A DNA stretch of 64,000 nt, from positions 1,116,001 to 1,180,000 of the forward strand of contig NZ_FSRM01000001.1 in NCBI RefSeq assembly GCF_900141745.1, read 5' to 3'. This DNA comes from Paraburkholderia phenazinium (GTDB lineage: Bacteria; Pseudomonadota; Gammaproteobacteria; Burkholderiales; Burkholderiaceae). Positions 27,297-35,663 of this stretch are shown one piece after another. The notes under the pieces are model-generated. The model saw only the letters and a program-made list of their open reading frames with translations, was not told the origin of the DNA and ran no database searches. Position numbers and translations under genes: made by a program. Position 1 is the first letter of the stretch. Each line of letters starts with the position of its first letter.

Positions 27297-27861
27297 AGTT
27301 CAGCCTCCTTGATTGCTTTGCCCGTGCGAAGAAGGTGTCCTTGTCGATCACCTTCACGTGCGCCCACATCGTTTGATGGCCGAAGCCGCAGAATTCGTGG
27401 CACGGCATCAGATGATCGCCTGGCTGTGCGAAGCTGGTTTCCAGCGTCGAGATGTAGCCCGGCACGACCATCGTGTTGATGTTCGTGTCCGTGACGAGCA
27501 GGCCGTGCACGACATCCGCGCTGGTGGTGCGGAAGGTGACCGGTGTACCGGCCGGCACCAGCAGGCACTGCGGCGTAAATGAGTACTGCTGGGCAATAAA
27601 GCGCACCACGACCGAGCCGTCGGCTTCGACTGCGGAGCCGAGATTGTCGTCGACGAATTCGCCGCTTAACTGCAGGCGCGTCGGGTCCACGGTCTCGACG
27701 CGCGAGGGCGGCATCATGGCCCAATGCAGGCCGGAAAACACGATGATCACCAGCATCAACAGGATCAACGCCGACGCGAAAATCGCCCAGCGCCGCTCGG
27801 CGCGCAGCGCGACGGCATGGGCGCCACCTGGATGGTCAGGAGAAGGAGTGGGCGTCGCCAT
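27283..27861 (-). CDS. ba3-type cytochrome c oxidase subunit II
   Basis: A 192-residue protein with one N-terminal membrane helix (about residues 25-48) and a periplasmic cupredoxin domain that binds the dinuclear CuA centre. The ligand set is complete: His in ADVVHGLLVTD and CHEFCGFGHQTMW (Cys, Cys, His, Met). It receives electrons from c-type cytochromes and passes them to subunit I. It starts 2 bp after the small subunit IIa-like gene and overlaps subunit I by 14 bp. Confidence 0.93.
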   Translation of the reverse strand: MATPTPSPDHPGGAHAVALRAERRWAIFASALILLMLVIIVFSGLHWAMMPPSRVETVDPTRLQLSGEFVDDNLGSAVEADGSVVVRFIAQQYSFTPQCLLVPAGTPVTFRTTSADVVHGLLVTDTNINTMVVPGYISTLETSFAQPGDHLMPCHEFCGFGHQTMWAHVKVIDKDTFFARAKQSRRLNCVSR

Positions 27862-27863
27862 GA

Positions 27864-28040
27864 TCAGTGAACGACTCCACGCGGCAGGAAGACGAAGAGA
27901 TAGAAGCCGACCCAGATCGCCATCACGATCAGCGTGGCGATCCCGGCCACGGCGATCGCGCCGTGCGGTCCGGCCGCTACCACGCGTTCGATGTCTTCAT
28001 CGGAGGGCGGCGCTGCGCTCGGATTCTCGTTGACGTCCAT
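27864..28040 (-). CDS. Small cytochrome oxidase subunit IIa-like membrane protein
   Basis: A 58-residue gene, easily missed because of its size. The product has a short acidic N-terminus (MDVNENPSAAPPSDEDIERV) and one membrane helix (about residues 28-52, ending GFYLFVFLPRGVVH). This matches the size and layout of the single-helix subunit IIa of ba3 oxidases such as that of Thermus. AAGGAG is placed nine bases before the ATG, and the stop is 2 bp before the subunit II start. The position between the cytochrome c genes and subunit II supports it strongly. Confidence 0.85.
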   Translation of the reverse strand: MDVNENPSAAPPSDEDIERVVAAGPHGAIAVAGIATLIVMAIWVGFYLFVFLPRGVVH

Positions 28041-28112
28041 CTGAAGGATCTCCTTCGGGCAACGTTTGTTTAGATCAGTTCATGCGCTCGCGCGGCGGAT
28101 GTGCCTCGCGGC

Positions 28113-29486
28113 TCAATGCAGTGGTGCCTTGCGCAGTTCGTTGACCTCGCGCTCCGTCACGGGCGAGCCATGATTGCCCCACGCAGTGCGAATGTAGGTG
28201 ACGACAGCGGCGGCGTCCGTATCGCTCAACTCCTGGCCGAACGGCGGCATGCCGTACGGCTCGGGATTGCGTTGCGTGCCTGGTGGAAAGCCACCGTTCA
28301 GCACGATGCGAATCGGGTTGACGGCCGAATTCATTTCAATCGACTGGTTGCTCGCGAGCGGCGGGTAATGCTGCAACTGGCCTTCGCCGTTGTGGCCGTG
28401 ACAGAGCGCGCACTTATCCATGTAGATCTGGCCGCCGAGTTCGAACGTTTTGGTGTTGGTGTGCGCCGGCGGCCCGGATTTGCGACCACGGTCGTTATCG
28501 GGCAACGTCTTCAGGTACGCCGCCATCGCCTTGATGTCGTCGTCGGTCATGTACTGCAGGCTGTGATAGGTCACCTCGGCCATCGGACCATAGACCGCGC
28601 CGCGATCGGAGATGCCGGCCTGCAGCAGATCGACGATGTCCTTCACGCTCCAGTCGCCGAGACCGCCGTCCTTGTCGGACGTGAGCGACGGTGCGTACCA
28701 GTTCTGCACGGGAATCAGGCCACCGGCAAACTGATCGCGCTGAGACGAACCGCCGAGCAGGTTGATCTTCGTGTGGCACAGCGTGCAATGGCCGAGTCCT
28801 TCGACCAGATACGCGCCGCGATTCCATTCCACCGAATGGGTCGGATCCGGCTTGTACTCGCCTTCGCGGAAATACAGCGTGCGCCAGCCGAGCAGCAGCT
28901 TGCGCTGGTTGAAGGGGAATTTCAGCGACTGCGGATGGCTTGGCTCACGCACCGGCGGAACCGATTGCAGATAGGCGAAGATCGCATCGGAGTCCTCACG
29001 CGTGACCTTGGTGTATTGCGCGATCGGCATGGCGGGGTAAAGCAGCTTGCCGTCCGGCGTGATGCCCGTGCGCATCATGTGGAAGAACGCGTCCGGACTC
29101 CATGCGCCGATGCCGTACTGCGCGTCGGGGCTGATGTTCGGTGAGTAGAGCGTGCCGAACGGCGTTTCCATCGCGAGTCCGCCGCCGAACATCTTGCCGC
29201 GCGGCGCGGTATGGCAGGCGATGCAATCGCCGGCGCGCGCGAGGTACTCGCCGCGTTTGACGATGTCAGGGCGGGTATCGGCGCCTGTGTTGGCGGCGAT
29301 TGCTGCGGTTGTTGGCGTGGCGCTCGTTGCGGTAGTACTTGTGGCAGCGGACGAGTTGCGCATCAACGACGAATGCGGGGCGCTCAGTGCGAAAGCAACG
29401 GCGATGGCGCCGATGACGGCGAAACGCGCAGACGCGCGGCGACTCGTCCGAGGAACCCGTGCGATATGTGCGGAGATCGGCTTCAT
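28113..29486 (-). CDS. Triheme cytochrome c (alcohol/gluconate dehydrogenase-type subunit)
   Basis: A 457-residue exported protein with three c-type heme motifs: CIACH, CTLCH and CALCH. The three-domain order and intervening sequences (GEYLARAGDCIACHTAP, GGLAMETPFGTLYSPNISPD) match the triheme cytochrome subunits of membrane-bound alcohol, gluconate or aldehyde dehydrogenases. No dehydrogenase gene is next to it; here it is embedded in the oxidase operon and probably feeds electrons to the CuA subunit. The signal/anchor helix is about residues 18-38. ATG 29486 overlaps the preceding gene by 4 bp. Confidence 0.88.
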   Translation of the reverse strand: MKPISAHIARVPRTSRRASARFAVIGAIAVAFALSAPHSSLMRNSSAATSTTATSATPTTAAIAANTGADTRPDIVKRGEYLARAGDCIACHTAPRGKMFGGGLAMETPFGTLYSPNISPDAQYGIGAWSPDAFFHMMRTGITPDGKLLYPAMPIAQYTKVTREDSDAIFAYLQSVPPVREPSHPQSLKFPFNQRKLLLGWRTLYFREGEYKPDPTHSVEWNRGAYLVEGLGHCTLCHTKINLLGGSSQRDQFAGGLIPVQNWYAPSLTSDKDGGLGDWSVKDIVDLLQAGISDRGAVYGPMAEVTYHSLQYMTDDDIKAMAAYLKTLPDNDRGRKSGPPAHTNTKTFELGGQIYMDKCALCHGHNGEGQLQHYPPLASNQSIEMNSAVNPIRIVLNGGFPPGTQRNPEPYGMPPFGQELSDTDAAAVVTYIRTAWGNHGSPVTEREVNELRKAPLH

Positions 29487-30244
29487 TGCGGCTGACTCCC
29501 GCAGGCCAACGGCAACGTACCGTTGCTCGACGAGGCCGGCCGTGGGTCGTCCGGCCTCGGCTGACGGGCAAGCCAGCTCGACACCGCGGTGATGTCCTTG
29601 TCGGTCAGCTTGACGGCGATCGCATGCATGCAATCGGGCGCGACCGCATGGCGCGTACCGGAGCGCCAGGTCCCCATCTGTCCGGCGATGTAGCTCGCGT
29701 GCAGACCGAGCAGTCCCGGGATGCCGGGTTGCGCGCCAGTCAGCCTCGCGCCGTGGCAGGCCGCGCATGCGGGCAGTTTGCGGGCCGGGTCGCCGTGCGT
29801 GACGAGCCGCTCGCCGTACTGCAGTACCGCAGGCGAGATGTTGCCGGTGTCGGCATTCGGGTAGGGCGGCTGCAGGTTGGCGAAGTACTCGCTGATCTTG
29901 TGCAGGTAGTCGTCGGGCAGGAAGGCGATCAGATAACCCATTGGCGGATAGGTCCGCCCGCCGTCGCGAAACGCGATCAACTGATTGAACAGATAGTCGG
30001 CAGGCTTGCCTGCGATGCGCGGGAAGTAGTCGTTGTCGCGCCCCTGTCCCTGCGCACCGTGGCAGGAGGTGCAGGCGCGCACCCGCTGGTCCATTGCCGA
30101 TGGCATGGGGGCGTCCGCGTCAGTGGCGGCGAGTGTCGTACAGGCCCACGTGGTGAAAGCCACAAACAGAATCGACGATTCGATAGTTCTTCGATGCACG
30201 CCAAGCCTCGGGGGACGTGTTGTTGACGTCTGGTTTTCATGCAT
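29483..30244 (-). CDS. Diheme cytochrome c (cytochrome c4-like)
   Basis: A 253-residue periplasmic or membrane-attached protein with two heme motifs, CTSCH and CAACH, in two cytochrome c4-like domains. The N-terminus holds a hydrophobic export segment (about residues 23-40, SSILFVAFTTWACTTLAA). First gene of the oxidase operon. The start is uncertain: ATG 30244 was chosen, with an in-frame TTG at 30274 as the alternative. The 298 bp upstream, up to the LysR gene stop, include TGATTAATCA at 30448-30457, but no canonical FNR box was found. Confidence 0.85.
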   Translation of the reverse strand: MHENQTSTTRPPRLGVHRRTIESSILFVAFTTWACTTLAATDADAPMPSAMDQRVRACTSCHGAQGQGRDNDYFPRIAGKPADYLFNQLIAFRDGGRTYPPMGYLIAFLPDDYLHKISEYFANLQPPYPNADTGNISPAVLQYGERLVTHGDPARKLPACAACHGARLTGAQPGIPGLLGLHASYIAGQMGTWRSGTRHAVAPDCMHAIAVKLTDKDITAVSSWLARQPRPDDPRPASSSNGTLPLACGSQPQ

Positions 30245-30542
30245 GCAACAAGCCGATGCATGACAGCCCTTCAAACCTGCTCTAGACCGCGACAGCGAAA
30301 CTGTGAATCGGAACGAATTGAGGTGAGTTTATGCGGAGTGCGAAACAACGGGGCTGGGCATTTACTTTTTCGAAATCCCGTTTGATTACCTGTTGGATCG
30401 TCTGCAGCTACCGTCAGCGCTTGCGGACAGGTAACTCATATAAAAGCTGATTAATCATAGGCGGCATCCTCAGCGCTTTCAACGTCGCTTTTTCTGTTGC
30501 TGCGAGGTGACCCCAATGAGGCAGTTGCGCGGGTCTGGTGCT

Positions 30543-31433
30543 TCAACTAAACAGCCGCACCAAAGCGGCGCGCGCGCTGCTGACGCGTTCGCTTTCTCCC
30601 GTACGTCCCGGCAGGAGGTGAAATTCGACCGCGGGGAGCGCCGGCAGGCCCACGCTCGGCGCACACGCGACAACCCCAGGACCGATCGACGATTCGTTCA
30701 GACATCCAATCCCGAGTCCGGCTTTCAATGCCAGTTGCAGACCCGCGACGCCCGACGCCGAATGGGAGATCAGGTAGGCGACATTGAGATCGTCGAGCAG
30801 TTTGACGACAAAGCGCTGCAATTGACACGTGGACGGTAGCAATACCAGCGGGAACGGTTGGCTCACGCGCGGATCCGCATCGGCTGCGACGGCCCACAGC
30901 AGTTTCTCGCGCCGCACGACGACCCCTTGCGGGCGGCCGCCGCCTGCCGCGCCGCGCCGGTTAGCCGGTGTCACGAGACGCAACGACAGGCCGATGTCGA
31001 ATGTCGCGTCGTCTCCGGCGCGCTCGTCGATCACCGCGCTTGGCAATACGGTGACGTGCAGTTTCAGCCGCGGATATTGCTCCGAGAACGTTTTCAGAAT
31101 ACGGGCGATGTCGTGCGGGCGGTAGTAGTCGGTGATGGCGATGCGCAGCTCGCCGTCGAGCGAGTGACCTTGCAGGTCGTCGAACGCAGCTTCGCTCATG
31201 GCGAGAATGCGGCGCGCATGATCGAGCAGCCGCGCGCCGGCCTGGGTCGCCGTGACGCCCTGCTTGCTGCGCACGAACAGCGGTTGGCCCACGCGCTCCT
31301 CCAGTTTCTTCAACTGCTCGCTCACCGACGACTGCGACAGGAACACCCGCGCTGAACCCGCCGACACGCTGCCGGCCTCAGCCACGGCGACGAAAGTTCG
31401 CAGTTGGCCCAAATCGAAACCACGCCAGTTCAT
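30543..31433 (-). CDS. LysR family transcriptional regulator
   Basis: A 296-residue regulator with an N-terminal winged helix (LGQLRTFVAVAEAGSVSAGSARVFLSQSSVSEQLKKLEERVGQPLF) and a C-terminal periplasmic-binding-fold effector domain (about residues 90-290). CGGAGAAT precedes the ATG at 31433. It is divergent from an MFS transporter across 97 bp, the classic arrangement for a LysR protein controlling its neighbour. The ligand is unknown. Confidence 0.92.
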   Translation of the reverse strand: MNWRGFDLGQLRTFVAVAEAGSVSAGSARVFLSQSSVSEQLKKLEERVGQPLFVRSKQGVTATQAGARLLDHARRILAMSEAAFDDLQGHSLDGELRIAITDYYRPHDIARILKTFSEQYPRLKLHVTVLPSAVIDERAGDDATFDIGLSLRLVTPANRRGAAGGGRPQGVVVRREKLLWAVAADADPRVSQPFPLVLLPSTCQLQRFVVKLLDDLNVAYLISHSASGVAGLQLALKAGLGIGCLNESSIGPGVVACAPSVGLPALPAVEFHLLPGRTGESERVSSARAALVRLFS

Positions 31434-31530
31434 GATTCGGATTCTCCGATGGAAGTGTTCCGATTTTCCGGCTTTTCCGATGGTTCGTCCAGTCGTACGA
31501 TGGCCGCAATTCTTCTTTGCGGGAGGCATC

Positions 31531-32868
31531 ATGGGAAGCGGTTCTTTGGTTGCGGCACAGGCGTCCCGCGCACGCGGCGCAAATCACAGGTGGAAGGTCC
31601 TGGGGGTGGGCTTTGCCGCCAATGCGAGCTTTTCGGCCGCGTTTTCCGGGATCCCGACGACCGCGGTGTTTCTGCGCTCGGGCTACCACATCGGCAATAG
31701 CGGTTTGGGACTGGTACTCGGCATGCTTGGGCTTGGCATTGCGCTCAGCGAGCTGCCGTGGGGGCTCCTGACCGATCGTTGGGGTGACCGGAAGGTTCTG
31801 TTGCTCGGCCTGGGAGCGACGGCGGTCGCGCTGGCAGGCATGGCGTTGTTCGTCGTGCCAGGCGGCGCACACGTGCCGGGTCTCACGATGCTGGCGCCCA
31901 GCCTGCTGCTGGTCGGGTTGTTGGGCGGGAGTGTCAATGGTTCGAGTGGCCGTGCGGTGATGGCATGGTTCCGTGACGGCGAGCGCGGACTGGCCATGAG
32001 CATCCGGCAGACCGCCGTGCCCGCAGGCGGCGGTGTGGGCGCGTTGATGTTGCCGGCGCTCGCGGCGCACTTCGGTTTCGCCAGCGTGTACGGAGTGTCG
32101 GCGCTGTTGTGTGCGGTGACGGCAGCGTTCGCGTGGTACTGGCTGCATGAGCCATCGGTACATGAACATTCCGACAGTCGGCCTGGCGTTGCCGGGGCGG
32201 TGGTGTCGGACGCAGTGAGTACTTCGAGCGCAACTATGATCAGCCCGTTGCGCGATGCCCGTGTTTGGCGGGTCGCACTGGGCATTGGCACGCTGTGCAT
32301 GCCGCAGATCGCGGTGGTCACGTTCGGCACAGTGTTTCTGCACGACTTCACGCACGTCGGCGTGTTGCTGATCAGCGCGACGATGGCGGCCCTGCAAGCC
32401 GGCGCCGCGATCGCGCGTGTCTGGAGCGGCGGCTGGACCGACCGGCGCGGCAACCGCCGAGCCTATATGCGCGCGTGCTGCCTGATAACGGCCGGCTTAT
32501 TCGCGGTGCTGGCGCTCGCGACCGTGGTGGCAGGCGCGCATTTCGCGGCGTCGACGGCGGCTCTCACCGTACTGATCCTGCTGGGTGGCGTGAGCGCTTC
32601 GGCCTGGCATGGCGTTGCCTTCACCGAACTCGCGACACTGGCCGGCACGCGTCGCGCCGGCACTGCGCTCGCAATGGGCAATACGTTTGCGTTTTCGACC
32701 TTGTTCCTGACACCGTTGGTCATTCCACTGCTGCTCTCTGTTGGTTCCTGGCCGCTGGTGTGGGCACTCGCCAGTGCGTGTGCGTTGATCGCGTTGCCAG
32801 TGTTCCCGCGTGCGGTGGTTGCCGGCGCTCGCGCCGCGACGTCTGCGCAGGTGCGGTGCGAGCCGTAA
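31531..32868 (+). CDS. MFS transporter
   Basis: A 445-residue inner-membrane transporter with about 12 helices. Motif A-like sequence GLLTDRWGDRKVLL lies between helices 2 and 3 and a second copy, GGWTDRRGNRRAYM, between helices 8 and 9. GGGAGG five bases upstream fixes ATG 31531; the open frame upstream overlaps the LysR gene and has no features. Control by the divergent LysR protein is likely. The substrate is unknown. Confidence 0.88.
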   Translation: MGSGSLVAAQASRARGANHRWKVLGVGFAANASFSAAFSGIPTTAVFLRSGYHIGNSGLGLVLGMLGLGIALSELPWGLLTDRWGDRKVLLLGLGATAVALAGMALFVVPGGAHVPGLTMLAPSLLLVGLLGGSVNGSSGRAVMAWFRDGERGLAMSIRQTAVPAGGGVGALMLPALAAHFGFASVYGVSALLCAVTAAFAWYWLHEPSVHEHSDSRPGVAGAVVSDAVSTSSATMISPLRDARVWRVALGIGTLCMPQIAVVTFGTVFLHDFTHVGVLLISATMAALQAGAAIARVWSGGWTDRRGNRRAYMRACCLITAGLFAVLALATVVAGAHFAASTAALTVLILLGGVSASAWHGVAFTELATLAGTRRAGTALAMGNTFAFSTLFLTPLVIPLLLSVGSWPLVWALASACALIALPVFPRAVVAGARAATSAQVRCEP

Positions 32869-32974
32869 GCGGTTCAGGTTTGGGTTCAGATTCGGGTTTA
32901 ACGCAAGAGGTTTCTTTACTCCTGTAGATAAAGTTTTGCATTCCTCGCTTTAGGAACTGCGGTCGAAATGTGAA

Positions 32975-32998
32975 TTGATTCGGAAAGCTCCGATTCAA
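32975..32998. repeat. Imperfect inverted repeat upstream of first response regulator
   Basis: TTGATTCGGA (32975-32984) and TCCGATTCAA (32989-32998) are inverted copies with one mismatch around AAGC. It lies about 160 bp before the regulator start. It could be a regulator-binding site or a transcript hairpin of the locus. Confidence 0.35.
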
Positions 32999-33158
32999 AT
33001 CGTGTTCATCAGATGGTTTTATGGAGGCGCATTCCACGCCGCTTCGACGCCGTGTGCCGAGTCGGACCGAGCCGACTCGAGCCAGGTCAGGGTCGCGCCT
33101 GACAGCGTTTTGTCGAAGCGAACGATGCGCATACACATACAACAATCGAGAGAACATC

Positions 33159-33809
33159 ATGGTGAACATTCGTGTCATCCTGGCGGACGATCATCCGTTC
33201 GTTTTGCTTGGGGTTCGGTCCGCAGTTTCTGCGCATCGCGACATCACCATCGTCGGCGAGGCGACGAGCCCGGCCAGCTTGATCGACCTGCTGCGCGACG
33301 TCCCTTGTGACGTGCTCGTCACCGATCTGAACATGCCCGAGTCCAGCGGCGCGATGGCGGACGGCTTGAGTCTCATCCAGCGCATTCGCCATGACTGGCC
33401 AGCGCTTGGTGTGGTGGTGCTGACCAACCTGACGAACGCGGCCATTCTTCGTTCGGCCGCATCCGATCATGCGGTGAGCATACTCAACAAAACCGAGCCG
33501 ATGGATGAACTGGTGACGGCAATGCGCTCCGCCAGCACGGGTCGCCCGTACATCGGCCGGTCTATCCTCGAAGCGTTCAGCGAAGTTCGAATTGAATCGA
33601 ACGCCGCGCCACGGACGCGTCATTTGTCGACGCGAGAGTCGGAAGTGATCGGAATGTTCGTACAAGGCAAGTCGGTATCTGAAATCGCTCTCGCGCTTGG
33701 ACGCGATATTCGCTCCGTCCGCCGACAGAAACGCTTTGCCATGACGAAGCTCGGTGTCACCACTGATCCTGGTCTGTATGCGCTTGTCAAAGCCAAGGGT
33801 GGCGTCTGA
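33159..33809 (+). CDS. Response regulator, NarL/RcsB type (first of three)
   Basis: A 216-residue two-domain regulator. The receiver domain has the acidic pair Asp10/Asp11, the phospho-acceptor Asp56 (VLVTDLNMP), Thr89 and Lys111. The C-terminal LuxR-type helix-turn-helix reads LSTRESEVIGMFVQGKSVSE...RSVRRQKRFAMTKLG, closest in style to RcsB/EvgA/BvgA. In the recognition helix it has RSVRRQK where the two sister regulators have KTIS-x-QK, so its DNA site may differ. It lies 163 bp upstream of the second regulator, and the HPt-containing kinase downstream is the likely phosphodonor. Confidence 0.9.
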   Translation: MVNIRVILADDHPFVLLGVRSAVSAHRDITIVGEATSPASLIDLLRDVPCDVLVTDLNMPESSGAMADGLSLIQRIRHDWPALGVVVLTNLTNAAILRSAASDHAVSILNKTEPMDELVTAMRSASTGRPYIGRSILEAFSEVRIESNAAPRTRHLSTRESEVIGMFVQGKSVSEIALALGRDIRSVRRQKRFAMTKLGVTTDPGLYALVKAKGGV

Positions 33810-33816
33810 CGATTAA

Positions 33817-33880
33817 ATCGGATTGCGAATTAAAACGGTTGTAGAAGCAACCATCGGTCAGCATTTCGGAGCAATCCGAT
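33817..33880. repeat. Nested inverted repeats in leader of second response regulator
   Basis: ATCGGATTGC (33817-33826) and GCAATCCGAT (33871-33880) form a perfect 10-bp stem. Between them GGTTG (33837-33841) pairs with CAACC (33848-33852). The structure starts 7 bp after the first regulator's stop and ends 93 bp before the second regulator's start. There is no T tract. Confidence 0.5.
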
Positions 33881-33972
33881 GTTTGTGTCCTGGCAAATGT
33901 TTGATGCTCGCCTCTAGTCCAGTTGTTCCGTTAGAGAGCACTGGGAAACGAGAACTGGGGGAGCCAGACACC

Positions 33973-34665
33973 ATGAACGCAAGCGTCGACATAAGCACAC
34001 CCATTAGAGCCATCATCGCGGACGATCATCCGCTTGTCCTGCTGGCCGTCGAGAACCTGATGTCTGGCTTTCCCAATGTAGCGGTTGTCGGCAGGGCATC
34101 CGACACAGCTGAGCTGTTTAGCGAGGCCGATCGCCTGGAGTGCGATCTCGCCGTGATGGACCTTTACATGCCGGGCAGCGTCGGAGGAGATGGCTTCGGC
34201 ACCATCAGGCGGTTTCGCAAGCTCCACCCCAAGGTGGCGCTGGTGGTCCTGACCATGGAGACGGATGCGGATGCGCTGGAGCATGTGCTGTCGCTGGGTG
34301 TCGATGCAGTGATGAGCAAGCGCGACCGGGTCGATCTGATCCATGTGGCGATTGTCAGTGCGCTTGCTCACGAGCGTTATGTGGGGCCAGCGGTGCGCGC
34401 GCTGATCGCCGAAGCGACCGTGGAGCGGCGTCTGAACTTCGTGCGCGAACTCCTGTCACCGAGGGAGTTGGAGGTGCTCAAGCAATACGCATCGGGCATA
34501 GGCGTGACGGAAATCGCCACGCGTCTTGGCCGCAGCGTCAAGACGATCAGCGCGCAGAAATGTACCGCCATGCGCAAACTCGCGCTCCGCACCGACTCCG
34601 AGTTATTCAAGTTTTCCGTCGAGTATGGCGTGCTGTCCGACGATTTCCCGAAAGGCCGGCGCTGA
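33973..34665 (+). CDS. Response regulator, NarL/RcsB type (second of three)
   Basis: A 230-residue response regulator with intact receiver residues (Asp17/Asp18, phospho-acceptor Asp63 in LAVMDLYMP, Thr94, Lys116). The C-terminal helix-turn-helix reads LSPRELEVLKQYASGIGVTE...KTISAQKCTAMRKL, strongly RcsB-like. GGGGGAG precedes ATG 33973; an in-frame upstream start at 33823 would run through the nested hairpin. Same strand as the other two regulators, aquaporin and hybrid kinase. Confidence 0.9.
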   Translation: MNASVDISTPIRAIIADDHPLVLLAVENLMSGFPNVAVVGRASDTAELFSEADRLECDLAVMDLYMPGSVGGDGFGTIRRFRKLHPKVALVVLTMETDADALEHVLSLGVDAVMSKRDRVDLIHVAIVSALAHERYVGPAVRALIAEATVERRLNFVRELLSPRELEVLKQYASGIGVTEIATRLGRSVKTISAQKCTAMRKLALRTDSELFKFSVEYGVLSDDFPKGRR

Positions 34666-34775
34666 TCCGATACGGCGTCGCGCGCGCTGATTCTGCGCGG
34701 CGGTAAGAAAAATACCTGGCCACTCCGGGGGATGCACTGCGTGCACGGAGCGTCAGATAACAACACAACAAAACG

Positions 34776-35420
34776 ATGAATCCGACTACTCGAGTCATTG
34801 TGGCCGACGACCATTGCTGCGTGCGCGCCGGCGTGCGACATCTGCTGGAAAGTGTGCCCCACCTGTCGATCGTCGGCGAGGCTTCCGACGCGCAAACGCT
34901 GGCTGAACTGGTCGACACGTGCCCCTGCGATGTCGTGGTGTCCGATATCGGCATGCCGGATATCGACGGTCTCAACAACGCCACGCCGATTCTGCGGCGC
35001 ATCTTGCGGTATGCGCCGCATCCGCGCGTCGTGGTGCTGACCATGATCTGCAATCCTCCCACGTTGGCCGGTCTGTTGAATCTGGGTGTATCGGCCATCG
35101 TCGACAAGCGCGATATCGTCGATGCGCTGACGGAAGCGATCGACGCCGCAGTCGCAGGACGTAACTTTCTATCAGCTAGCGTGAAAGCCGTCTTCAGCCA
35201 GGCGGGAGCTTTCCCACATCCGCGTGCCGGTATTCTGAGTGCGCGGGAATGGGAGGTCTTGCGACTCTATATAGAAGGCATGCCTATCAGCGAGATCGCG
35301 CTGCGGTTCGAGCGCAGCGGCAAGACCATTAGCACGCAAAAGCGAAGTGCGATGCGCAAGCTTGGGCTCGAGTCCGATACGGCCCTGATCCAATACGCAC
35401 ACCAGATTGGTTTGACCTGA
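34776..35420 (+). CDS. Response regulator, NarL/RcsB type (third of three)
   Basis: A 214-residue response regulator with receiver residues Asp11/Asp12, phospho-acceptor Asp57 (VVVSDIGMP), Thr89 and Lys111. The helix-turn-helix reads LSAREWEVLRLYIEGMPISE...KTISTQKRSAMRKLGL, the closest of the three to RcsB. The 110 bp upstream include a small hairpin (TGCAC-TGC-GTGCA at 34733-34745, flanked by CTCCG/CGGAG). It is followed by a 243-bp gap and then the aquaporin gene. Confidence 0.9.
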   Translation: MNPTTRVIVADDHCCVRAGVRHLLESVPHLSIVGEASDAQTLAELVDTCPCDVVVSDIGMPDIDGLNNATPILRRILRYAPHPRVVVLTMICNPPTLAGLLNLGVSAIVDKRDIVDALTEAIDAAVAGRNFLSASVKAVFSQAGAFPHPRAGILSAREWEVLRLYIEGMPISEIALRFERSGKTISTQKRSAMRKLGLESDTALIQYAHQIGLT

Positions 35421-35663
35421 GGGCCTGTGAGAGAACTCCCCAGGCATTGTCGGGTAGTTCCGCTGATTTAGGAGTCGTCCGATTAGTAGATCTGCGTCGC
35501 TCTTCCATACTTTCGAGTGGCATGCGTCTCATGAGTGGTTGCAATGACCTCTCACGAAAAGATGATTCGGCATGCAAATTTGATTAGAGAATCTGCATGG
35601 CCGCGGGCCGGCGCCAAGTGCGCTCTTTCGCACCGTGTAACTCGGAGAGCGGGAGGAGAAGTA

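Noticed and set aside
30448..30457. TGATTAATCA upstream of the oxidase operon as an FNR site
   Set aside because: FNR boxes have TTGAT-N4-ATCAA; here the half-sites are only two bases apart and lack the outer T/A.
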